Program-made: the position numbers and the translations under genes
Part shown: positions 55,391 to 63,646 of the stretch, piece by piece
Numbering within the stretch: the stretch's first letter is position 1
How the letters are laid out: each line of letters begins with the position of its first letter
NCBI RefSeq assembly: GCF_001613545.1
Contig: NZ_BDCO01000002.1
Span: 1 to 64,000, forward strand
DNA: 64,000 bases
Source of the DNA: Terrimicrobium sacchariphilum
Lineage (GTDB): Bacteria; Verrucomicrobiota; Verrucomicrobiia; Chthoniobacterales; Terrimicrobiaceae
Reading direction: 5' to 3'
Notes under the pieces: model-generated
Databases searched by the model: none
Seen by the model: only the letters and a program-made list of their open reading frames with translations
What the model was told of the DNA's origin: nothing

Positions 55391-57558
55391 TCCTCACCGC
55401 CGGTGCGCTGGCTGTCGCGGGATTCGCCGCTTGGGAGATGGCAATACATTACGCCCCGCTCCCGCGCACGATTGACGACCCGCCCGTTGCCACACCGGTG
55501 CTGGAGGATCGGCACGGCACGCCCTTCGCCGTCATTCCCTCCGCGACGATGCGCGCGGCGACTCCGGTTTCTCTCCGCGAGATGGGACGCTGGCTGCCCT
55601 GGGCGACGGTGGCCATCGAGGACCATCGCTTCTGGGAGCACCATGGCGTCGACTTCTACGCGACTACCGGCGCCGCGCTGCGCAATCTGCGCAATGGCAC
55701 GATCATCTCCGGCGCGTCGACCATCACCCAGCAGGTGGTGAAACTCGCCAGCCGCCGCGAGGGCCGCGCCCCCCGCGCGAAAGTGCGCGAGGCTTTCGGC
55801 GCGATGAAGCTCGAGCAGCACTGGACCAAGCAGCAGATCCTTGAGTCGTACCTGAACCGTATTGACTACGGAAACCGGCGCTTCGGGGCCGAGGCGGCGG
55901 CGCAGGCGTATTTTGGCAAACAGACCGCCGACCTCTCACTGGCCGAGGCGATCTTCCTCGCCGGGCTGCCCCAATCTCCCACCCGCTTGAATCCCTGGCA
56001 GCGACCCAATGCCGCCATGGCCCGGTACCGGCTCAATGTCACGCGGCTCGAACGCCAGGGACTTCTCCCGGAGGGAGCAAGCGCTCAAGAATTGCTCGCC
56101 CATCCGCCCAACGTCTCGCGCAACGATCCCCCCTCACTCGCGCCCTACTTCGCCCGCATGGTGCCAACCAGCGGGCAGCCGCGTATCCGTACCTCCCTCG
56201 ATCTCGATGTCCAGGCGGCGGCGGAACGCATGCTAAAGGATCACCTCGATCAAGTCGGAGGCGCCGGGGTGGGGGATGCGGCCATCGTCGTGATCGACAA
56301 TGCGACGGGAGAAATCCGCGCCCTCGCCTGCGCGGGCAAGGCGGGACAAAGCGCAATCAACTCCGCTCTCGAGTCGCGCAGCTGCGGATCGACGCTGAAA
56401 CCGTTCCTCTACTTGCAGGCCATCGACTCACGCGCCTTCACCGCCGCATCGCTCCTGCCAGATACGCCAGATGCCATCTCCGAACACTACGAGGATTACG
56501 ATCCGCAGAACTACTCGACGAATTACCTCGGCCCGGTCCGCCTGCGCGACGCCTTGGGAAATTCTCTTAACGTCCCGGCCGTCGTCACCCTGAGCCGCCT
56601 CGGAGCTCGCGAAACGTTCCAACGGCTGAACCGCTGGGGACTGTGGTTCCCGCAAGGATTCGACGCCTACGGAGCGGGGTTCATTCTTGGGAATGTGCCG
56701 GTGCGGCTGGTCGATCTCGCCGCCGCCTATGCAGGAATTTCCCGGGGCGGGCAAGCGTGGCCGGCACGGGTGGTCCCCTCCGCGCCCGTCGAATCCCGCG
56801 AGGCCGCCTCGCCCGAGGCCTGCGCCATCATCGCCGATGTCCTTTCCGACAACTCGGCCCGGCTATGGAGCTTTGGCAATGCGTCGCCGTTGGATGTCGG
56901 CCCGCGCACGGCGGTGAAGACAGGAACGAGTTCCGGCTTCCGCGACGGATGGTGCGTGGGCTTCAACCGCGAGCACACCGTCGCCGTCTGGGCGGGCAAT
57001 CTCGATGGCCGCCCGATGGGTGAACTTCTTGCCGTTCATTCCGCCGCTCCGCTTTGGGCTGCGATGATGAAGCATCTCTACGCTTCCGGTGACCACCCGC
57101 TGCCCGAACCGCAGCCTTCCGAAAAATTGCATTCCCTTGCCGTTGCTCGAGAAACCGGACTCCTCCCTCGCCCGGGTGAGCAAACCGTCAAAGAGTGGTT
57201 CCTCAACGGCACAGAGCCCAGGGAAAACGCAGCGTCCTGGTACGACGGCAGCGGCGCCCTGATGCTGCCGAAGGAATATGCCGCCTGGTGCGCCAGCCCG
57301 CAGAATCGCCTCGGGGCCAAGCTCCGCCCTGGAAAGCTGGCGATTTTGTATCCCCGCGAGGGCGCGGTCTTCGCGCTCAATCCGCATCTGCCTGCGGGCC
57401 AGCAGGTGCTTCCGCTCAAAAGCTCGTGGCCGAACTGCGAGTGGTTCCTCAACGGCAAGAAGCTCGCGGCCCCCGAGGTGCCGCTAACGCGCGGCGAATG
57501 GACGCTTACCGCCCGCGAAGCCGGGGAGGAAGCCGTTGCCCGCTATTCGGTCGAGTGA
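55369..57558 (+). CDS. pbpC: Penicillin-binding protein 1C
   Basis: The 729-aa bifunctional peptidoglycan synthase of the PBP1C type has an N-terminal membrane anchor (about 5-25). The glycosyltransferase domain has catalytic E84 (IEDHRFWEHHG) and GASTITQQ. The transpeptidase domain has S341-T-L-K344 (SCGSTLKPFLY), SLN in GNSLNVP and K517-T-G (VKTGTSSGF). A C-terminal BiPBP-C-like domain follows (about 630-729), with FALNPHLPAGQQVLPL. The genes pbpC and alpha-2-macroglobulin are known partners: one is thought to repair the wall while the other blocks proteases. The 3' end overlaps the yoeB stop by 16 bp on the opposite strand. Confidence 0.95.
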   Translation: MRRRLRVILTAGALAVAGFAAWEMAIHYAPLPRTIDDPPVATPVLEDRHGTPFAVIPSATMRAATPVSLREMGRWLPWATVAIEDHRFWEHHGVDFYATTGAALRNLRNGTIISGASTITQQVVKLASRREGRAPRAKVREAFGAMKLEQHWTKQQILESYLNRIDYGNRRFGAEAAAQAYFGKQTADLSLAEAIFLAGLPQSPTRLNPWQRPNAAMARYRLNVTRLERQGLLPEGASAQELLAHPPNVSRNDPPSLAPYFARMVPTSGQPRIRTSLDLDVQAAAERMLKDHLDQVGGAGVGDAAIVVIDNATGEIRALACAGKAGQSAINSALESRSCGSTLKPFLYLQAIDSRAFTAASLLPDTPDAISEHYEDYDPQNYSTNYLGPVRLRDALGNSLNVPAVVTLSRLGARETFQRLNRWGLWFPQGFDAYGAGFILGNVPVRLVDLAAAYAGISRGGQAWPARVVPSAPVESREAASPEACAIIADVLSDNSARLWSFGNASPLDVGPRTAVKTGTSSGFRDGWCVGFNREHTVAVWAGNLDGRPMGELLAVHSAAPLWAAMMKHLYASGDHPLPEPQPSEKLHSLAVARETGLLPRPGEQTVKEWFLNGTEPRENAASWYDGSGALMLPKEYAAWCASPQNRLGAKLRPGKLAILYPREGAVFALNPHLPAGQQVLPLKSSWPNCEWFLNGKKLAAPEVPLTRGEWTLTAREAGEEAVARYSVE

Positions 57559-57821
57559 TCGGGCTTTCGGTAGTGCTGACGGAGCTGGAGGAGAACCACC
57601 TCGCCGCCCATCTCACAATAAACCAGCCGATGCTCTGCGCTGATACGTCGCACCCAGCAACCTGCAAGCTTTTCGCGAAGCGGGAGAGGGCGACCAATGC
57701 CCTGAGTCGGATGCTTCTGAATGTCGGCAATCAGGTCGTTAATCCGGCGCAGGATCTTGTGATCTGTCTGCTGCCAGTACTCATAGTCCTCCCAGGCGAG
57801 GGCGGAAAAACGGGCCTTCAT
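57543..57821 (-). CDS. yoeB: YoeB-family mRNA-interferase toxin
   Basis: The 92-aa toxin of a type II system matches E. coli YoeB in gapless alignment. DYEYWQQTDHKILRRINDLI, GIGRPLPLRE and WVRRISAEHRLVY are recognisable. R65, H83 and Y84 of the active site are kept (RLVY, RQHY). The position of the catalytic Glu46 is Leu (P45-L46-P47), so activity may be reduced or use another base, perhaps E50. Eight extra residues follow the usual C-terminal Tyr. It overlaps yefM by ATGA. The last 16 bp overlap pbpC on the other strand. The YoeB comparison is from memory and should be rechecked. Confidence 0.88.
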   Translation of the reverse strand: MKARFSALAWEDYEYWQQTDHKILRRINDLIADIQKHPTQGIGRPLPLREKLAGCWVRRISAEHRLVYCEMGGEVVLLQLRQHYRKPDHSTE

Positions 57822-58075
57822 GCTCCGGCTTCGAGGATGCGCTCCTGCGCCTTGCCTTTGATGGTCGAGGCGAAGGCCTTGGTCAGGCGCTTGGCGTTGG
57901 CCGGGCTGCGGAGGAGGGTGGCGGTCTCGAGGAGGGACTCGTAGTCATCCATGGAAATCATCACGACGGCCTGGTCACGATTGCGCGTGATGACGACCGG
58001 CTCACGGTCGGTACAGACGGAATCCATCGTCGACGCGAGATTCTCGCGTGCAGCGGTGTAGGTAAGGACCTTCAT
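57818..58075 (-). CDS. yefM: YefM/Phd-family antitoxin
   Basis: The 85-aa antitoxin begins MKVLTYTAARENLASTMD, as in YefM, with the family core EPVVITRNRDQAVVMISMDDYESLLET (a contiguous run in the protein, given here as EPVVITR then MISMDDYESL). It binds YoeB through its C-terminal half and represses its own promoter through the N-terminal DNA-binding part. The start codon lies inside a perfect 14-bp inverted-repeat operator, leaving almost no room for a leader. Length is typical. It overlaps yoeB by ATGA, so the pair is co-translated, and is followed on the same strand by nothing else before pbpC. Confidence 0.92.
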   Translation of the reverse strand: MKVLTYTAARENLASTMDSVCTDREPVVITRNRDQAVVMISMDDYESLLETATLLRSPANAKRLTKAFASTIKGKAQERILEAGA

Positions 58076-58102
58076 CTGGACACGATGTTGTCCAGATGAA
58101 GG
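58069..58102 (-). promoter_or_regulatory. yefM-yoeB operator (14-bp perfect inverted repeat)
   Basis: The arms CCTTCATCTGGACA (58069-58082) and TGTCCAGATGAAGG (58089-58102) are perfect, with a six-base spacer CGATGT. The yefM start codon (58073-58075) lies in the left arm. This is a convincing site for binding of the antitoxin or the YefM-YoeB complex. Confidence 0.85.
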
Positions 58103-58123
58103 CGCGTCAATCTTTAGCGACGG

Positions 58124-59638
58124 CTATCCCTCAGAAACCACGTATTTCGTGATCGCCTTCACGAGGCCCGGGATGTCGTGCTGCGGAGCCTCGACGTCGA
58201 CATCGAGACCGAGCTTGCGCACGGTCTTGGTCGTGACCGGCCCGATGCTCGCGACCTTGAGCTTCTCGGGCAGAGGAAGCTTGAGGGCGGCAAAATTTTC
58301 CGCCGTGGACGAGCTGGTGAAGGTAATCATGTCTGCGCCTTCCTCCCGGAAGCGCTTGATGCCGCCGCTCACGTCGTCTGTCTCCGGGACGGTGCGATAG
58401 GCGACCGCCTCGTCGACGATGGCTCCGAGCTTGGTCAGTTGGGTCGCCAGCACCTCGCGGGCTCCCTCGGCACGGGCGAGGAGGAACTTCAGGTTCTCCA
58501 CGCTCGTCTCTTTCTGGAGTTCGTCGATGATGGCCTCGGCGACATATTTCTCCGGCTGGACATCGACCTGCAAATGGAAGGCCCTCACACGGTCGGCGGT
58601 GGCGGGTCCGATGGCGGCGATGCGGGCTCCGCCCAGGTCGCGGGCGTCGCGGTAGATTTCAAAGAACGCCTTGAAGAAGGCATCCACACCGTTCGGGCTG
58701 GTGAAGACGATCCAGTCGTAGATATGCGCATCGGCCACGAGTTCGTAAAACTCGCGCTTGTTCGGCGCGGGCTCGATGCGGATGGTAGGCATCTCGTAGG
58801 CATCGGCCCCAAGTTCGCGGAGCTGCCGGACGAGCTCACCCGCCTGCTGACGCGTACGGGTGACTGCGATGCGCTTGCCGAAGAGGGGGAGCTTTTCAAA
58901 CCAGTTCAGCTTGTCGCGCAGGTTGACGACCTCACCGAAAACCGCGACCGCCGGGGCTTTGAATTCCAGTACCTTTGCCTTGGCCGCGATGTCGCCCAAC
59001 GTTCCGGTGAGCGTTTCCTGCTCCGGCGTGGTGGCCCAGCGAATGAGCGCCACCGGTGTGTCCTTCGGCATTCCGGCCTCGGCCAGTCCCGCCGTGATCA
59101 CGCCCAGCCGCTCGATGCCCATGAGCATGACTTTTGTGCCCGGTGTCTTCGCGATGGCAGAGTAGTCGATCGACGACTCGGTCTTGGTCGGGTCCTCGTG
59201 GCCTGTGAAAATGGTCAGCGCCGTATTATGGGCACGATGAGTGACGGGAATGCCTGCGTAAGCCGGTCCCGCGATAGCCGAGCTGATGCCCGGAACGATT
59301 TCAAACTTGCATTTCGCCGCCACGAGAGCCTCGGCCTCCTCACCACCTCGTCCGAAGATAAACGGATCGCCGCCCTTGAGGCGAACGACGGTTTTTCCCT
59401 CGAAGGTCTTCTTCACGAGGAGGGCGTTGATTTCCTCCTGCGAGAGCGTGTGCGTACCGGCCTTCTTGCCTACGTAGATCTTCTCGGCACCCTCGGGAGC
59501 CCATTGGGTAAAGAGCGGATTGCTCAGGTAGTCGTAAACAAGCACGTCGGCCTTTTCGATGCAGGCGCGACCTTTGAGCGTGAGCAGTCCCGGGTCCCCG
59601 GGGCCTGCGCCCACGAGGTAACAGATTCCAGATTTCAT
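58124..59638 (-). CDS. Fused uroporphyrinogen-III methyltransferase / uroporphyrinogen-III synthase (CobA-HemD)
   Basis: The 504-aa bifunctional protein makes uroporphyrinogen III and can methylate it to precorrin-2. Residues 1-245 form CobA/SUMT: YLVGAGPGDPGLLTLKG, VVRLKGGDPFIFGRGGEE, PGISSAIAGPAYAGIPVTHR and the VAVFGEVVNLRDKL end. Residues 255-500 form HemD, with KRIAVTRTRQQAGEL, IVFTSPNGVDAF and MITFTSSSTAENFA. Such fusions are common in Verrucomicrobiota, Planctomycetota and some Firmicutes. I set the start at 59638, where its ATG overlaps the hemC stop. It is last in the operon hemX-hemA-hemC-cobA/hemD, 48 bp before the yefM operator region. Confidence 0.95.
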   Translation of the reverse strand: MKSGICYLVGAGPGDPGLLTLKGRACIEKADVLVYDYLSNPLFTQWAPEGAEKIYVGKKAGTHTLSQEEINALLVKKTFEGKTVVRLKGGDPFIFGRGGEEAEALVAAKCKFEIVPGISSAIAGPAYAGIPVTHRAHNTALTIFTGHEDPTKTESSIDYSAIAKTPGTKVMLMGIERLGVITAGLAEAGMPKDTPVALIRWATTPEQETLTGTLGDIAAKAKVLEFKAPAVAVFGEVVNLRDKLNWFEKLPLFGKRIAVTRTRQQAGELVRQLRELGADAYEMPTIRIEPAPNKREFYELVADAHIYDWIVFTSPNGVDAFFKAFFEIYRDARDLGGARIAAIGPATADRVRAFHLQVDVQPEKYVAEAIIDELQKETSVENLKFLLARAEGAREVLATQLTKLGAIVDEAVAYRTVPETDDVSGGIKRFREEGADMITFTSSSTAENFAALKLPLPEKLKVASIGPVTTKTVRKLGLDVDVEAPQHDIPGLVKAITKYVVSEG

Positions 59639-60459
59639 AGCGTGAGGTTTGAAGCGTATTCGGGTGGGAAGGAACGAAGGGTTATCTTCCCGTTGTCCCA
59701 GGTGGCAAGCACGCCAACCGGCAGGCTGCATCCGCCGCCGAGCGAGCTGAGGAGCTTTCGCTCGGCGAAGACGCATTGCGCCGTCGGTTCGTGGTGGATG
59801 GCGGCCAGCAGAGAAAGCGTATCCGAGTCTCCGTCGCGGCATTCGATCGCGATTGCGCCCTGGCCAGGGGCGGGGAGCATTTCGGCAATGATGGAAACCA
59901 GCAGCCCGGCGGGCACGATGTCGCCGAGGCGATCGAGGCCGGCCTTGGCCAGCACGAGGCCCTGCAGAGTCGGGCTCTCCGCCAGCTTGCGCAGGCGGGT
60001 CGGCACGTTGCCGCGTATTTCCTCCACCCGCAGGTCGGGGCGGACATTGAGGAGCTGGGCCTTGCGGCGCGGGCTGGAGGTGGCCACGAGCGCGCCCTCG
60101 GGGAGTCCGGCGAGGCCGCCGGGATATTTGGAAACCAGCACATCCGACGGATCGGCGCGCTCCAGGATCGCTCCAAGCGCCAGGCCAGACGGCACCTCGG
60201 TCGGCAAATCCTTCAGGCTGTGCACCGCCGCATGAATTTCGCCGCGGAAGAGCGCCTCCTCGAGCTCCTTGGTGAATAGCCCTTTCTCCAGGCTGCCGGG
60301 AGCGGCCAAGCTGACATCCAGCCGCGCGTCTCCGGTGGTTTTAATGATGCGGGTCTCGATAGCGAGACCGGGGTGCGCCTTTTGCAGCAGCGCGGAGGCA
60401 AGACAGGTCTGGGCCAGCGCGAGATCGCTCCCGCGGGTGCCAAATACAAATGAACTCAC
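59635..60459 (-). CDS. hemC: Hydroxymethylbilane synthase (porphobilinogen deaminase)
   Basis: HemC joins four porphobilinogen units into hydroxymethylbilane. The 274-aa protein has the opening FVFGTRGSDLALAQT, the conserved D84 in VHSLKDLPTEVP, the GTSSPRRKAQL-like motif at TSSPRRKAQL, the IRGNVPTRLRKL block and QGAIAIECR. C244 in GGGCSLPVG holds the dipyrromethane cofactor. It is about 35 residues shorter than E. coli HemC at the C terminus, so domain 3 is trimmed. Start is GTG within GTGA overlapping hemA. It overlaps cobA/hemD by ATGA. Confidence 0.95.
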   Translation of the reverse strand: MSSFVFGTRGSDLALAQTCLASALLQKAHPGLAIETRIIKTTGDARLDVSLAAPGSLEKGLFTKELEEALFRGEIHAAVHSLKDLPTEVPSGLALGAILERADPSDVLVSKYPGGLAGLPEGALVATSSPRRKAQLLNVRPDLRVEEIRGNVPTRLRKLAESPTLQGLVLAKAGLDRLGDIVPAGLLVSIIAEMLPAPGQGAIAIECRDGDSDTLSLLAAIHHEPTAQCVFAERKLLSSLGGGCSLPVGVLATWDNGKITLRSFPPEYASNLTL

Positions 60460-61478
60460 AGTCGGGAAATCTCGTGGTGGTGGCGCAGCCAGTTGACGAA
60501 GCTGCGGACGTGATGGCTGATCATCTGCTCGCAGCGGATGACTTCACTCCGGCGCGTCTCGATGGATTGACGGACGATCCCCTCCAGCGAATCAATGTCG
60601 TAGAGAAACACGCCGTCGAGCTTGTTTACGGCGGCCTCCACGTCGCGTGGCACCGCCAGGTCGATGATGAAAAGGGGACGGCCCGGTCGCGCCTTCATCA
60701 TGGGCGCGAGCTGGTCATGGCGCACGATGGCATGGGGCGCGGAGGTCGAGCAGATCAGGATGTCGATATCGGCAAAGGCATTCTGCCAGTGGTCGAAATG
60801 AATCGCCAGCCCGCCGATCTCCTCGGCCAGCTTTGCCGCGCGATCAAACGTGCGGTTGGAGACAATGACGGTCTTAACCCCGCGCGAGACGAGCGAACGC
60901 GCGGTGCGCTCGCTGGTTTCGCCAGCGCCGAGAATCATGACACGCTTGCCGGAAAGGTCGCCGAAAATCTTGCCCGCGAGGTCCACCGCCACGGAGCCTA
61001 CGGAGGTCGATCCCCGGGTGATCTGCGTCTCGGTGCGGACGTGCTTGGCGACACGGAAGGCGTGCTGGAAGAGCTTGTTCAGGTGCCGTGTGGTCGCGCC
61101 TAGCTCGGCGGCGGAGGAATAGGCCTTCTTCACCTGGCCGAGGATTTCCGTCTCGCCGATCACCATGGAGTCGAGTCCGCTGGCGACGCGGAACAAATGC
61201 TGCACGCTGCGCGTGGTGTCGTGAATGTAAAGCGGCGCGTCGTATCCCGTGCGCTCACGCATCAGGCCACGCAGGCCGTCGATGGTTCGTACCGGACAGA
61301 TGCTGGAAGCGTAAAATTCCACGCGGTTGCAGGTGGAGAGGATCACCGCACCGGACAGTCCATCAATGGTGCGCACGGCGTCGAGGGTCTCGGCCAGCTC
61401 ATGCTGGCCGACGGCGAATTTTTCGCGGACCTCGATCGGGGCGTTTTGATGGTTGAGTCCGGCGCAGAGGATGTTCAT
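60456..61478 (-). CDS. hemA: Glutamyl-tRNA reductase
   Basis: HemA reduces glutamyl-tRNA to glutamate 1-semialdehyde with NADPH, the first step of the C5 haem pathway. The 340-aa protein has the catalytic C50 in LSTCNRVEFYA, the GETEILGQVKKAY signature, and the NADPH Rossmann motif in RVMILGAGETSERTA. It is about 80 residues shorter than E. coli HemA (418) because the C-terminal dimerisation helix region is curtailed after VRQSIETRRSEV. The enzyme is otherwise complete. It overlaps hemX (ATGA) and hemC (GTGA), which fixes the start. Confidence 0.95.
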   Translation of the reverse strand: MNILCAGLNHQNAPIEVREKFAVGQHELAETLDAVRTIDGLSGAVILSTCNRVEFYASSICPVRTIDGLRGLMRERTGYDAPLYIHDTTRSVQHLFRVASGLDSMVIGETEILGQVKKAYSSAAELGATTRHLNKLFQHAFRVAKHVRTETQITRGSTSVGSVAVDLAGKIFGDLSGKRVMILGAGETSERTARSLVSRGVKTVIVSNRTFDRAAKLAEEIGGLAIHFDHWQNAFADIDILICSTSAPHAIVRHDQLAPMMKARPGRPLFIIDLAVPRDVEAAVNKLDGVFLYDIDSLEGIVRQSIETRRSEVIRCEQMISHHVRSFVNWLRHHHEISRL

Positions 61479-62257
61479 GGCCGGGACGAAAGATACTGGA
61501 TGCCCGGCAGGCTCAGGAGCACGAGCGCGAATCCGCTTACGGTAAACAGCGCCAGCCGCCGGGGCGGGGCGAAGCCCAATTTATGCAGGACGAGGATGAG
61601 GGCGTACAGGCCCCAGATCGCCAGCGAGGCGGTGTATTTCACCTGGTTCACCGCCATCTGGCTCAGCATTCCGGCGGCGAAGGAAATGGTCAAAAGCACG
61701 ATTCCCAACCAGAGCAGCCGAACGATCGCAGCGGCGAGATCGGTGATGGGCGGCAGGTTGTAGAGCAGGGACGACACTTTGTGGGCCTTCAGCAGGCGTT
61801 CCTGCAGAAGATACATGATCCCGGCCACAGCGGCCAGTCCCAGCGCGCCATAAGCCACGATCGAGAGTGCGGCGTGGGTTTCGATCCAGGCATTCGTCGC
61901 CCGCGCCCTCGGCGTCTGGTCGAGCGGACCCACCAGCGCCACGAGGAGCATGAGAAAGGCGAGGGGAGCGGTGAAGGCTCCCAGCAGGGAAAGCCGGTAG
62001 GCCGTGCCCACCAGTAGGTAAATGAGGAGAAACGACCAGCTCTGGAAGATCAGGACGTCGAAGAGGCTGTTCAGCGGGCAGGAGCCCTCGAGCTTGCCCC
62101 GCAGGTAGAGAAAGGCGCTCATCAGGGCGAAGGCCGTGAGGATCGCGACCACGTTGAAGCGGCCCGGGCGGAAATTTCCGGCCCCGAGCGCGAAGAGCGT
62201 GTACCCCAGGCTGCCGACCAGGCTGAGGATGGCTCCGATGAGCAAAATGCGATCCAT
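61475..62257 (-). CDS. HemX / CcsA-superfamily membrane protein
   Basis: The 260-aa protein has eight predicted membrane helices and belongs to the cytochrome-c-assembly (CcsA/HemX) superfamily. Recognisable parts are FNVVAILTAFALMSAFLYL and ETHAALSIVAYGALGLAAVA. The tryptophan-rich WWD motif of true CcsA haem-handling proteins is not seen, so it is closer to HemX, which sits beside hemA in many genomes and may adjust HemA levels. It is first in the hem operon and overlaps hemA by ATGA. A possible link to the ResB at 37.5 kb cannot be excluded. Confidence 0.82.
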   Translation of the reverse strand: MDRILLIGAILSLVGSLGYTLFALGAGNFRPGRFNVVAILTAFALMSAFLYLRGKLEGSCPLNSLFDVLIFQSWSFLLIYLLVGTAYRLSLLGAFTAPLAFLMLLVALVGPLDQTPRARATNAWIETHAALSIVAYGALGLAAVAGIMYLLQERLLKAHKVSSLLYNLPPITDLAAAIVRLLWLGIVLLTISFAAGMLSQMAVNQVKYTASLAIWGLYALILVLHKLGFAPPRRLALFTVSGFALVLLSLPGIQYLSSRP

Positions 62258-62316
62258 GTCCCTCTACTGTGTAAAAAACGTCGCCCGCCGTCTAGTGGAG
62301 GCTTACTTTCCCGCGA

Positions 62317-62823
62317 ATGTCCACCTCGCGGATGCTTCTGGCCAGCCTTTCCCTCGCGGCGGCGGTCCTCCTTTCCTCCTGCGCCGGGCGCTCCCTGCCA
62401 CCCTACGAGAAGCCCATCACGCCCGCTCCGGTGATGAAAATCCGTACCACGGCCTACACCCACAGCGAGAGCGACCACCAGAAATACGCAGCGCGCAACG
62501 CCCTCGGCACCCAGCTCCAGCACGGCCCGATCAACAGCGCCGCCGCCGACTGGTCGCGGTTTCCCGCCGGAACCACTTTCCGAATCGTCGCCACCGGGGA
62601 GATTTTCATGGTGGATGACTACGGCTGGATGCTCGCCGGCACCAATACCATCGACCTTTATAAGCCCGACGGTCGCTCGATGAGGGAATGGGGTGTCCGG
62701 CGCGTGACCATCGAGATCATCCAATGGGGCGATGTGCGCCAGAGCTACGCCGTGCTCAAGCCCCGCGAAAAATACCGCCATGTCCGCCGCATGGTGAAAC
62801 AGATCGAAGATCGCTACCTATGA
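62317..62823 (+). CDS. 3D-domain lipoprotein
   Basis: The 168-aa protein has a lipoprotein signal peptide with a lipobox (LLSSC, Cys22) and a C-terminal 3D (Asp-Asp-Asp) double-psi beta-barrel domain. The parts are RTTAYTHSESDH, INSAAADWSRFPAGTTF and FMVDDYGWMLAGTNTIDLYKP. Such domains occur in peptidoglycan-active proteins such as MltA and resuscitation factors. No separate catalytic domain is present, so it may bind or cut glycan strands with a partner. It overlaps the D-Ala-D-Ala dipeptidase gene by ATGA and diverges from the hem operon across 59 bp. Confidence 0.85.
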   Translation: MSTSRMLLASLSLAAAVLLSSCAGRSLPPYEKPITPAPVMKIRTTAYTHSESDHQKYAARNALGTQLQHGPINSAAADWSRFPAGTTFRIVATGEIFMVDDYGWMLAGTNTIDLYKPDGRSMREWGVRRVTIEIIQWGDVRQSYAVLKPREKYRHVRRMVKQIEDRYL

Positions 62824-63473
62824 TCCCGCTCCGCCGCATCCTGGCCCTCGGCCTGCTTGTCCTTTCCAGCCTTCACGCCACCGAACCCATGCCCCACCTC
62901 CTCGTCAATCTGGCCACCATCGACCGCCCGCCGCTGGAGGAGATTCGCTACGCGACGACGAATAATTTCACCGGCAGGCAGCTTTATCCCTTTCCCGGAG
63001 CCTACGCCCGGCACGAAGTCGCCGCTGCCATCGAGAAGGTCCAGAAGGAGCTTGCCGCCGAGGGGCTGGGCCTCAAGGTCTACGATGCCTATCGCCCGCT
63101 CTCCGTCCAGCAGCGCATGTGGGACCTCATCCAGGACGAGCGCTACGTCTCGAATCCCGCGAAAAACAAGGGCCGCCACACCCGCGGCACCGCCATCGAC
63201 GTAACGCTGGTCGACAAGCTCGGCAACGAACTGCCGATGCCGACAACCTTTGACGACTTCACCACCCGCGCCCACCGGGATTCCAAGGAGTGGACGCCCG
63301 AGCAACGCAAGAACAGCCTCCTCCTTGAGGCCGTGATGAAGAAACACGGCTTTATCCCGTATCCCTACGAGTGGTGGCACTTCGACTTCGCCGACTGGGA
63401 AAAATACCCACCCCTCGACATCAGCATCAAAGACCTCGCCGATGGGGTGAAGGTGGCGACGCCAGTGCCGTAG
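62820..63473 (+). CDS. D-alanyl-D-alanine dipeptidase (VanX/DdpX type)
   Basis: The 217-aa exported zinc dipeptidase hydrolyses D-Ala-D-Ala. It has a signal peptide (about 1-20, SSLHATEP) and the M15 fold. Visible are KVYDAYRPLSVQQRMWDL, the zinc motif in RHTRGTAIDVTL (H then D), and the catalytic Glu and third zinc histidine in EWWHFDFADW. A periplasmic form is more likely to recycle cell-wall peptides than to give vancomycin resistance. It overlaps the 3D lipoprotein gene by ATGA, so the two act as a small cell-wall operon. Confidence 0.93.
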   Translation: MIPLRRILALGLLVLSSLHATEPMPHLLVNLATIDRPPLEEIRYATTNNFTGRQLYPFPGAYARHEVAAAIEKVQKELAAEGLGLKVYDAYRPLSVQQRMWDLIQDERYVSNPAKNKGRHTRGTAIDVTLVDKLGNELPMPTTFDDFTTRAHRDSKEWTPEQRKNSLLLEAVMKKHGFIPYPYEWWHFDFADWEKYPPLDISIKDLADGVKVATPVP

Positions 63474-63563
63474 GCGAAATACGGGAACAGAAGGCAGTAA
63501 AGGGAACGAAAGAGAGCGAGCGGGATACCCGAGGGTCCGCTCACGACCTCATCGCCGCCGGGT

Positions 63564-63583
63564 GTAGGGCTGGCATCTTGCCG
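63564..63583 (+). repeat. GTAGGGC-type intergenic repeat, copy A
   Basis: GTAGGGCTGGCATCTTGCCG starts with the same seven bases as copy B and carries a small GGCA/TGCC stem. Together with copy B in opposite orientation it forms an inverted pair in the gap between the dipeptidase and YjbQ genes. Confidence 0.55.
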
Positions 63584-63646
63584 ACCCGCTCGTAGCCTCA
63601 CCTGAATCCGAAAAAGCGACTTACCAAAAAGCTCGCCAAACTCGCA

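Noticed and set aside
58178-60235. 685-codon frame antisense to cobA/hemD and hemC
   Set aside because: It crosses two well-identified genes, and its translation shows no domain.
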